A stretch of DNA of 23,236 nucleotides. Origin: Methanobacteriaceae archaeon. GTDB taxonomy: Archaea; Methanobacteriota; Methanobacteria; Methanobacteriales; Methanobacteriaceae. This document shows positions 14,474-21,360 of the stretch, piece by piece; the stretch's first letter is position 1, and the number at the start of each line of letters is the position of its first letter. The translations under genes were made by a program, and so were the position numbers. The stretch covers positions 1 to 23,236 of the forward strand of contig DAHVOW010000025.1 in NCBI GenBank assembly GCA_027318585.1, read 5' to 3'. Under the pieces are notes generated by a model. That model saw only the letters and a program-made list of their open reading frames with translations, was not told the origin of the DNA and did no database searches.

Positions 14474-15361
14474 TTATAGTTTAACTAATTCTACTTCCTC
14501 TCGTGGATTTCCATCATACATTTGGGGAGTCTGTTTAATCTTTCGGGATCTTTGATATTTAATAGTCTTATCCTGAGCATAGTGAAAGGCTTCCTCAACA
14601 GATATCCATCCATCATTATCTAAGTCGCATTCTTTTTTCTCACAAGCCTCCAACAGGTAATCGGTGAAAATACCGCCATAATTTGTTTTAAAGTAGCTTA
14701 ACTCATCAGCAGTACAAGAAGTTAAAACCACATATTTTTTATTAGAATCTGTTTCTTCCTTACCAGAAAGATAATTGATACCAGTAACCACATACCCCAA
14801 GAGAGAATTATCCTGAGAAGGATTTTTCATCAAATCATCGATTAAGGCACCAGAATGACAGGATTCCACTATGACTACTTTTTTATTAGCATCTATCTTA
14901 CGAAGAAGGGATATTATATCATAACCCGATACGTAGGATTCTAAAATCCCATTAGCATCATAGGGAGAAAAATAAAAATCCGCCTTTCCCCAGGAATCAG
15001 ATTTATACCCATGACTATGCATATAAAGTAAAAATAAATCATGAGGGCCTTTATCCTTAATTTTATCACCTTCAGAGATTATTTCAGATTTAGAAGCATC
15101 TAAGTTACTTTTATTTACTGAAGCTGATCTGGAAAAGTTTTCTTTGTTCAATAATGCCCCCAATTTGTCCACATCATAAGCTCCTGCGGTGTCATTCATT
15201 TTAGGATCTTGAAAATCATTGAGGCCCACCAAATAATAACTGTTAGTCGTATTTTTATATTCTTCATCAGAACCCCCTGCAGTTACCGTTAAGGGATTCA
15301 AATAGCCCCATATCATGAAAAAACATAATATTATGGCCGTTCCCTTCAAAAATTTTCCCAT
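14474..15361 (-). CDS. Secreted caspase-like cysteine peptidase with EF-hand
   Basis: A 295-aa exported peptidase of the caspase-like clan. An N-terminal signal peptide (MGKFLKGTAIILCFFMIWGY..., cleavage around residue 28) is followed by the peptidase core. The catalytic histidine is H117 in LLYMHSHGYKSD, and the catalytic cysteine is C168 in VVIVESCHSGALIDDL, the normal His-then-Cys order. A perfect EF-hand calcium loop lies at 246-257 (DLDNDGWISVEE: D, D, D, W, S, E at the binding positions), giving a plausible Ca2+ switch. Family members cleave after basic or acidic residues depending on subgroup; specificity cannot be read here. ATG at 15361 is chosen because GGAGG lies eight bases before it; an in-frame TTG five codons earlier overlaps that site. 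A broken HEAT-repeat gene follows it. Confidence 0.87.
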   Translation of the reverse strand: MGKFLKGTAIILCFFMIWGYLNPLTVTAGGSDEEYKNTTNSYYLVGLNDFQDPKMNDTAGAYDVDKLGALLNKENFSRSASVNKSNLDASKSEIISEGDKIKDKGPHDLFLLYMHSHGYKSDSWGKADFYFSPYDANGILESYVSGYDIISLLRKIDANKKVVIVESCHSGALIDDLMKNPSQDNSLLGYVVTGINYLSGKEETDSNKKYVVLTSCTADELSYFKTNYGGIFTDYLLEACEKKECDLDNDGWISVEEAFHYAQDKTIKYQRSRKIKQTPQMYDGNPREEVELVKL

Positions 15362-15447
15362 GATCAATTCCTCCAATGTTTTTTTGAAATAATTCTCAAA
15401 GACTTAAACATATTAAAGGGTTAAATGGGATAAATTCCTGAAAATTT

Positions 15448-15474
15448 CCAGTGAATCATAAAACTAATCACTGG
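15448..15474. promoter_or_regulatory. Inverted repeat upstream of the caspase-like gene
   Basis: CCAGTGA (15448-15454) and TCACTGG (15468-15474) are perfect mirror arms 13 bases apart, about 90 bases before the caspase-like start codon. A TATA-like TTTAATATG lies nearer the gene (about 15406-15414). It may be an operator site; no regulator is identified. Confidence 0.35.
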
Positions 15475-15594
15475 GGTAATTCAAAAAAATAAAAAAAAAG
15501 CATTAAGTTGAATTATTAAAGTAAAGATTTTGATTTTTTTATTACTCAACTACTCCTATCGAATTTATGGTAATGTTTAAGTTTCTGAGATAAG

Positions 15595-15770
15595 ATGTAT
15601 GGAGAATCGAATGCAAAATTGTGGTATTGCACTGAAGAAGAAGTAAACCTGGATGAAGATGCGGCGGTTCTTGAAATTATAAAAAATTTGGTCTAAAAAT
15701 TGATTGTCCAAATTGTAATTCAAAAATTAAAACCACCTTCTACCAAAAATCAGCAAAAGGGGGAATTTAA
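15595..15770 (+). pseudogene. Frameshifted small zinc-ribbon protein gene
   Basis: ATG at 15595 opens a frame of 33 residues (MYGESNAKLWYCTEEEVNLD, then EDAAVLEIIKNLV) ending at TAA 15694-15696. One base out of phase, from 15684 to the TAA at 15768-15770, the reading continues as KFGLKIDCPNCNSKIKTTFY and QKSAKGGI. Joined, this looks like a double zinc ribbon (YCTxxxxNLDEDAA ... GLKIDCPNC), with only one complete CxxC pair left and a one-base loss in an A/T run around 15681-15689. The stop is directly followed by the ATG of the membrane protein gene, so the two were probably one unit. Decay is more likely than a programmed shift because the first cysteine pair is also incomplete. Confidence 0.6.
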
Positions 15771-16148
15771 ATGGCAGATGGTATGGATGACTTGATTATG
15801 GTGGTCCTAAGTTTTGGGGGAATAGGGGGCGCCATCTTTATAGTTGTTGATTATTTGATGCCACATAGTGGATATCAGCTAATAGGATTTATAATAGCCG
15901 GTTTTATAATATCATACTCATCAAAACGTTCCACTGGTGAAGATATGGAGATGCAAATTGGTGCTTCCATAATAATAAGCCTTTTGATGGGGATGGTATC
16001 CTCCACCATAGCCGTAAGTTGGAGAGCTTACATGCAATGGAATATTATGGGTAATGTAAATTTAGTAAGTTTATTAATAAGCTTTGGTGCCGCCATCTTC
16101 GTTGGAACCTTCCTTTCAGGAATGGGAGGTGCCATTGGGGATTATTAA
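15771..16148 (+). CDS. Small integral membrane protein of unknown function
   Basis: A 125-aa protein with four likely membrane helices: about 8-28 (LIMVVLSFGGIGGAIFIVVD), 33-48 (YQLIGFIIAGFIISY), 62-84 (IGASIIISLLMGMVSSTIAV) and 97-122 (VNLVSLLISFGAAIFVGTFL). A short charged loop (SSKRSTGEDMEM) separates the pairs. Several helices carry GG or GxxxG packing motifs. I do not recognise the family. ATG at 15771 follows GGGGGA by six bases. It abuts a broken zinc-ribbon gene; zinc-ribbon-plus-membrane-helix proteins are common in Methanobacteriales, so it may be the membrane half of such a pair. It runs convergently towards the wHTH-FHA gene. Confidence 0.7.
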   Translation: MADGMDDLIMVVLSFGGIGGAIFIVVDYLMPHSGYQLIGFIIAGFIISYSSKRSTGEDMEMQIGASIIISLLMGMVSSTIAVSWRAYMQWNIMGNVNLVSLLISFGAAIFVGTFLSGMGGAIGDY

Positions 16149-16281
16149 ATTCAGAGAAATAAACAATTAATAGCCTTTATTATGATAATAACCAAGAGTA
16201 TAAAAAAAAGGATGAAAGTGAAATTGAATAATTAAATAAAACATTGGAGTAGATCCCTAAATAGCCAATCCATGAATGGTA

Positions 16282-17079
16282 TTACTCAATAAAAACTAAT
16301 TCCACCCCTTTGGATCCTAATGAAAGCCGGATGAGATCATTATTTTTCAATAGATATTTGCGTGATTTAACCATTTCATCAGTATTCAAGAAGCTACCCA
16401 CAGTACTCGCATCATCCCATGCATACCATTTGCCTCCTTTCCGGGCAATGGTTAAATGCGGTTTCTCAACCCTGCTGACGGCTGAGTATTCATTAGATAA
16501 GACTAAATCATCATCATATTCATTATTATCCGGCCTCAAATTTCCCCTACGACCAATTCTCACATTATCTTTTTTTAAGCCAAAAACTCGACCATTATCA
16601 GGACCCCCAATGACCTTTAATACCGCAATATTTGACAAATCCTCCTGAGATAAGGTGCTGTTTTCATTATCAGTTGCCAGCCTAGCAAAAGTGGATGCAA
16701 AGGCATTAATATCTGCAGCCAGCATGTTTAAACCTGCTTCATCTATTTCATAGATAGTAACATAATTAGGGCCCCTCATATGCCGATCACTCCTTTCTGA
16801 ACTTGATTTGAGAATTCCGGCATCCTCTAATCGCTTAACTGCATTACTGATCCCGGGCCCGGTGAGACTTATTCCTTCCCGATCCTCTAAGGATCTTGAA
16901 ATTCCAACAATATCCATGATCTCAGGATCCGTCTGTCTTTTAGAATCTTTTATTACCTTAAGAATTCTTAACCGGGTGATATGACTAATTGCAGTAATTC
17001 TCTCACCCAAATCTTCCAGAAAATTTTCATTTTCAGGGTAATACATAAAAAGCTCATCATCAAGGTCGAAGGGTGTCAT
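16282..17079 (-). CDS. Winged-helix DNA-binding protein fused to an FHA domain
   Basis: A 265-aa cytoplasmic regulator joining DNA binding to phospho-threonine recognition. Residues about 22-118 form an ArsR/MarR-like winged helix (ITAISHITRLRILKVIKD, ISNAVKRLEDAGILKSSS, wing around HMRGPNYVTIYEIDEAG). A helical linker leads to a C-terminal FHA domain (152-265) with the usual phosphate-binding residues: G176-R177 in VRIGRRG, S202-R203 in YSAVSRVEKPHLTI, and N232 in TVGSFLNT. It could bind a protein phosphorylated by the kinase at 21361-23052 and change transcription accordingly; this is inference. No ribosome binding site precedes the ATG, and a TATA box lies 28 bases upstream, so the mRNA is probably leaderless. 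It is divergent from the PPP phosphatase gene. Confidence 0.88.
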   Translation of the reverse strand: MTPFDLDDELFMYYPENENFLEDLGERITAISHITRLRILKVIKDSKRQTDPEIMDIVGISRSLEDREGISLTGPGISNAVKRLEDAGILKSSSERSDRHMRGPNYVTIYEIDEAGLNMLAADINAFASTFARLATDNENSTLSQEDLSNIAVLKVIGGPDNGRVFGLKKDNVRIGRRGNLRPDNNEYDDDLVLSNEYSAVSRVEKPHLTIARKGGKWYAWDDASTVGSFLNTDEMVKSRKYLLKNNDLIRLSLGSKGVELVFIE

Positions 17080-17100
17080 ATTGTTGAATTTATACCTTTT

Positions 17101-17119
17101 ATTATAAAAATTTTATAAT
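17101..17119. promoter_or_regulatory. Palindromic divergent promoter between wHTH-FHA and phosphatase genes
   Basis: ATTATAAAA (17101-17109), a central A, and TTTTATAAT (17111-17119) form a perfect 9-bp palindrome. Each arm is a usable TATA box: the minus-strand one is placed for a leaderless wHTH-FHA transcript starting at its ATG (17079), the plus-strand one for a phosphatase transcript starting near 17142 with a 35-nt leader. It is an obvious candidate for control by the adjacent winged-helix protein. Confidence 0.5.
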
Positions 17120-17176
17120 ATCTTTCAACCAAACACTTTAATTTTTTTTTAAGTATCTAATGAATTAGTATTAGAC

Positions 17177-17950
17177 ATGAAATATTATAAAGAAAAACTA
17201 GTTAAACTTCCAGCAAAGGGTAAAGCTATGATAATAACAGATATACATGGAAATCTCGAAGATTATCATAAATATATGGAAATATGGAACGATTTCAAGA
17301 ATAAAGATAACCACCTAATCCTAACCGGAGATTATATACATGGATTTGGTGATAAAGATAAATCCGTGGAGATTTTGGAATCCGTGAAATGGAGCTTTGA
17401 ACATGTTCCTAACTTTCATGTAACCCTTGGGAACCATGAATTAGCTCATGTAGCCAATATCAATGTAGTAAAAGGGGGGCATAATCAAAAAGAAGAATTC
17501 GAACAACTAATTCTTAATAAATATGATGAAAATTGTTATCTAAAACTCCAGCAATACAAAAAATTTTTTAAAAAACTCCCCATATCCATTAAAACAGCAA
17601 ACGGAGCATTTATTAGCCATTCAGGCCCTTCGAGATATATCAAATCCTCACATGACCTTGAAAATATTCTAAATGACGGTTATGTGGGCAATCCCATTCT
17701 TTCTGAAATGTTATGGAGCAGGTATGGTGATTACAATCTCCAAGATGTGGACTCATTTTTAGAGGCTGTTGGATGCAAAATATATATTGTAGGTCATACT
17801 CCAGTGAGAGGTGTGAAAAAAATTGGTAAAAAACAGATGATAGTATCTTCTAGTTATGGTTATGGCCCCAAAGCATACTTAGAGCTGGATTTAGAGAAAA
17901 AATTGGAAACAGTAGATGATTTAGATGATATGGTTCGATTTTTAGATTAA
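17177..17950 (+). CDS. PPP-family (calcineurin-like) protein phosphatase
   Basis: A 257-aa metal-dependent phosphatase, probably acting on phospho-Ser/Thr proteins. Metal and phosphate motifs appear in order: D22 and H24 in IITDIHGN, D52 in LTGDYIHG, GNHE at 85-88, H148 in FISHSGP, LWSR at 179-182 and GHTP at 206-209. LWSR and GHTP set it with PPP phosphatases rather than general metallophosphoesterases. The second motif departs from the family's GDxVDRG: it reads GDYIHG, without the phosphate-binding arginine, so activity or specificity may differ. The ATG has no clear ribosome binding site. It is divergent from the wHTH-FHA gene and lies upstream of the Clp and kinase genes, so it may reverse the kinase's work. 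Confidence 0.85.
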   Translation: MKYYKEKLVKLPAKGKAMIITDIHGNLEDYHKYMEIWNDFKNKDNHLILTGDYIHGFGDKDKSVEILESVKWSFEHVPNFHVTLGNHELAHVANINVVKGGHNQKEEFEQLILNKYDENCYLKLQQYKKFFKKLPISIKTANGAFISHSGPSRYIKSSHDLENILNDGYVGNPILSEMLWSRYGDYNLQDVDSFLEAVGCKIYIVGHTPVRGVKKIGKKQMIVSSSYGYGPKAYLELDLEKKLETVDDLDDMVRFLD

Positions 17951-18233
17951 AAATGATAATAAAATACATTAACTATTTCTAAAAAAATAATGAACCTTTT
18001 TCTGAAGCTAATTTTTTTTCATAATAACAATAGCCTCTCTTGCAAGACCTATCATATATAACTGTTAAAATTCTGAATTAACCACTTCAAACTAGTTTAA
18101 ATGGTTGATAAAAAAAATTGATTATTTTTTAATTGTTTACTTTAAAAATAAAAGAGGTTTTTTGAATTTAACAACTATAAATTATTATTTTTTTATATAA
18201 AATTTACTCCCATCTTCATATTAGGTGTAAAAA
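17951..18233. other. AT-rich spacer
   Basis: Very AT-rich, with no coding frame or clear repeat; it carries T-rich tracts after the phosphatase gene (about 18009-18018) and ends with the HEAT gene's promoter. Confidence 0.5.
18192..18200 (+). promoter_or_regulatory. TATA box of the HEAT-repeat gene
   Basis: TTTATATAA, about 38 bases before the start codon, predicts a transcript beginning near 18222 and a leader of about 12 nt that just includes the AGGTG ribosome binding site. Confidence 0.55.
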
Positions 18234-18936
18234 ATGTTTACTAACAAAAATGTGGAAATTAAGCTGTTGACAGAGAAATCAGATTTAGATGGACTAATTA
18301 AATTTGTTTATCGTACCAATGATCCTGAACTTCGCCAGGAGGCCATTAGCTATCTAAAATGTCAAGAATCGGGGAAGATCTACTCTCAACTAAAAACCAT
18401 GACAAATAACCCTTTAAAAGAATTCAGAAGAGAATCGGTAAGTTATATGGGTTATAGGGGATTAATGAAAACAAAAAACAACTGATCTGTTGATTTTCAT
18501 GTTGAATGATGAAGAAGCATCGGTAAGGGAGACGACAGTGAATAGCCTGGGAAATATTATGGATGATGTTGCTCTGGATCCACTCATCAATTGTTTGGAA
18601 GATAACGATCATATAGTTCGATACTTGACCGCCCAGACTTTAAGAAAATTATCTAATAAATCTGCTTTAAATCCGTTAATATTGGCCTTAAAAAGGGAAA
18701 TAAGGATGAAAGATTCTGCAAAAGGCTTTTACCCTGCTTTAGTCGAGTTTTCTATTTTGCAAGCACTGATAGATATTGGAAATGCTTACAATGACCCAAA
18801 TATCCTGAAATTGTGCTGTGCCTTTGAAACAAAAAATGTTGTCGAACAGAGTTCAATTCTCGGATTAGCACCCCCAGAAGCTAACTTTGTATTAATTCTA
18901 ATAAATGAACAAATGCCAGAGCTTGAGGTAAGATAA
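18234..18936 (+). pseudogene. HEAT-repeat protein gene interrupted by one frameshift
   Basis: The first frame (ATG 18234, AGGTG five bases ahead) gives 83 residues of HEAT-like helices (DLDGLIKFVYRTNDPELRQE, FRRESVSYMGYRG) and stops at TGA 18483-18485. One base out of phase, the reading carries straight on as TTDLLIFMLNDEEASVRETT, then VNSLGNI, LDPLINCLEDNDHIVRYLTA and further helices to the TAA at 18936. The two parts join smoothly in a run of six As (18473-18478); one A fewer would restore a single protein of about 233 aa. It may be a recent mutation, a sequencing error in the A-run, or a slippage site. It precedes the Clp gene by 104 bases. HEAT repeats bind proteins, so an adaptor role is possible but unproven. 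Confidence 0.75.
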
Positions 18937-18990
18937 TGTTGTCTTTGTAATACTAATAGTGAATTTATTGAATAATTTCAACCAATAAAT

Positions 18991-19000
18991 GTTTATAATT
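18991..19000 (+). promoter_or_regulatory. Candidate TATA box of the Clp-kinase operon
   Basis: GTTTATAATT lies 41-50 bases before the Clp start codon, predicting a transcript from near 19021 with a 20-nt leader that includes the GGGGG ribosome binding site. A second AT box (TATATA, 19005-19010) would start too close to that site. Read-through from the HEAT gene is also possible. Confidence 0.4.
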
Positions 19001-19040
19001 GAAATATATAATAAATTGCAGATAATAAGGGGGTTAAAAA

Positions 19041-21341
19041 GTGATGGAACTATCAATTGCTACGCATTTCGCCTGGCAATTAGCTGTGACAGAATCTTTA
19101 AAAACTAAACAGCAATATATAGAGAAAGAACACATTTTTAACGGGATTTGTAGTTTAGATAAGGTTACAACCGCCTCTACTGTCAGTGTTAATCTTTCTA
19201 AGGACAGTCTTAATAGCATTTATGATGAAAAACATACTGTAGAGAAAATATTTGCTAATTTTGATTTAAACCCCCTGGATTTATGCTTACAAGTGCGTAA
19301 CCAAATTGGTGAAGGAAAATTTTTACCAGAAGGACGTATTGTCCACCGAAGCGCAGATTGTAAAACTTATTTTAAAAAAGCTGAGGAAATAGCCACCAAC
19401 GAAGGATCTAACCAATTAAATTGTCTACATCTTCTAGCCACGATAATGTCCAATCCAGGCCCCAAAATAGCTAAAGTTCTCAATAGTTATGGGGTCAAAG
19501 CAAACCAAGTGGAAGAAAAAATAATAAACTCAAAAATCGAATCAAACCGAAACTTTGATACGAATTTAGGAGTTTACACCATTCTAGGTAATTTTGGAAC
19601 CGATTTGACCCAACAAGCTAGGGAAGGGAATCTGGAACCAGTAATAAGTAGGGATGGGGAGCTTTTAAAACTCATTAGAACACTTAAAAAGAAGAAAAAA
19701 AGCAACCCCATCATAGTCGGTGACCCGGGAGTTGGTAAAACTGCTCTAGTACGGGGATTGGCCCAGAGAATATCTGAAGAGAACGTGCCACCATCTTTAC
19801 GTCACATGAAAATCGTGGAAATGAATATGGGATCCTTAGTTGCTGGTACCAAATTCCGTGGAGACTTTGAAAACAGAATCAACCAGATGATAGCAGAGAT
19901 GAGGGAAAAAAAAGATGTGATAGTATTCATTGATGAAATTCATAATGTAGTGGGGGCAGGTAAGGCAGAAGGAAGCATTGATGCCTCAGACATTCTCAAA
20001 CCGGCACTGGCAGAGGGAGACATCACCATCATAGGCGCTACTACCATAGCAGAATACCGAAAATATTTTGAAAAAGATTCGGCCATGGAACGCAGATTCC
20101 AGCCGATAATGATAGATGAACCCACCATCGACCAAACCATAAATATCATACAAGGACTGCGCACGCGCTATGAAGAATATCACAATGTAAAAATATCAGA
20201 TAACACCATTCAAACCGCAGTGGAGCTATCAGTAAGATACATAACTGATCGCAGATTACCAGATAAGGCTTTAGATATCATTGACGAAGCATGTTCTAGT
20301 AAAACTATCCCCGATCTTAGTATGTATATGCATAATGAGGTTGAAATCACAATAGACGATGTAATAAACGTTATTAGGGACTGGACCCAGATCCCAATAA
20401 GGGCCGATGATGATGAAAAAGAAAAATTAATCAATATGGAAAATGAACTCAAAAAAAGAGTTATCGGCCAAGATGAAGCAATTAAAAAGGTTTCTAGAAT
20501 AATTAAAAGAGCTCGAATGGGTATCCATGACCCTCAAAGACCCTTAGGCGTTTTCTTCTTTTTAGGACCCACCGGAGTGGGAAAAACCGAATTGGCCAAG
20601 TCTATAGCAGACTTTATGTTTTATTCTGAAAAATCCATCATTAGACTGGATATGTCCGAGTTCATGGATTCACAATCTATATCAAAACTCATAGGCTCAC
20701 CCCCGGGCATGATAGGCTATGAAGAAGGAGGTTACTTAACTAACGCTTTGAGAACCAAACCTTACTCCATTGTCCTACTAGATGAGATAGAGAAGGCCCA
20801 TCCCCAAGTATTCGATCTATTTCTACAGGTCTTTGATGAGGGCCGAATCACAGACTCCCACAGCCGGACGATAGATGCCAGACACGCTATTTTCATTTTA
20901 ACCTCTAATATCCAAATTACTGAGGATAGTTCCGGCGTGGCCTATGGTGTTCCCGATAGTGAGTTTTCAATTCCTAAAAATACTATCCGCATGCTTCAGA
21001 ATTATTTCCGACTAGAATTCCTAAACCGCATCGACGAGATCATTCCTTTCAACCATTTGGGGATAGAACAGGTTGAAGAAATTGTACAAGTAATAGACGC
21101 ACAATTCAGAGAAAGAGTATTGAAGGAAAGTCAAATTCAGATGGAATTAGAACCTAAAATCCTATCTTTAATCGCAAAGAAAGGTTACGACCCTGATTAT
21201 GGTGCCAGATATCTAATAAAAACTTACAGAGAATTAGTAGATGATCCTTTAGTTGATGAAATATTAAGAGGGAACATTGTTAAAGGGGATAAAGTAAGGG
21301 GACTGCTTAAAAAAGATAAAATAGTGTTTAAAGAGATATAA
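19041..21341 (+). CDS. Two-ring Clp/Hsp100 AAA+ unfoldase (ClpA/ClpC-like)
   Basis: A 766-aa ATP-driven protein unfoldase. An N-terminal Clp-N domain (1-165) precedes D1 with Walker A GDPGVGKT (227-234), Walker B VIVFIDE (293-299) and MERRF; the D1-D2 linker is short, so the long coiled-coil middle domain of ClpB is missing. D2 has Walker A GPTGVGKT (509-516), Walker B IVLLDE (577-582) and the arginine in LNRIDE (663). Two departures stand out. The D2 pore loop reads PPGMIGYEEGG where the family has PPGYVGYEEGG, replacing the substrate-gripping tyrosine by methionine. The region after TSN, where ClpP-binding versions carry an [ILV]GF tripeptide, reads SSGVAYGVPD. No clpP gene is in the window. 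GTG at 19041 fits GGGGG best (seven bases); ATG at 19044 is the alternative. The kinase gene follows after 19 bases. Confidence 0.92.
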   Translation: MMELSIATHFAWQLAVTESLKTKQQYIEKEHIFNGICSLDKVTTASTVSVNLSKDSLNSIYDEKHTVEKIFANFDLNPLDLCLQVRNQIGEGKFLPEGRIVHRSADCKTYFKKAEEIATNEGSNQLNCLHLLATIMSNPGPKIAKVLNSYGVKANQVEEKIINSKIESNRNFDTNLGVYTILGNFGTDLTQQAREGNLEPVISRDGELLKLIRTLKKKKKSNPIIVGDPGVGKTALVRGLAQRISEENVPPSLRHMKIVEMNMGSLVAGTKFRGDFENRINQMIAEMREKKDVIVFIDEIHNVVGAGKAEGSIDASDILKPALAEGDITIIGATTIAEYRKYFEKDSAMERRFQPIMIDEPTIDQTINIIQGLRTRYEEYHNVKISDNTIQTAVELSVRYITDRRLPDKALDIIDEACSSKTIPDLSMYMHNEVEITIDDVINVIRDWTQIPIRADDDEKEKLINMENELKKRVIGQDEAIKKVSRIIKRARMGIHDPQRPLGVFFFLGPTGVGKTELAKSIADFMFYSEKSIIRLDMSEFMDSQSISKLIGSPPGMIGYEEGGYLTNALRTKPYSIVLLDEIEKAHPQVFDLFLQVFDEGRITDSHSRTIDARHAIFILTSNIQITEDSSGVAYGVPDSEFSIPKNTIRMLQNYFRLEFLNRIDEIIPFNHLGIEQVEEIVQVIDAQFRERVLKESQIQMELEPKILSLIAKKGYDPDYGARYLIKTYRELVDDPLVDEILRGNIVKGDKVRGLLKKDKIVFKEI

Positions 21342-21360
21342 TCTGCAAAGGAGGTTTTTG

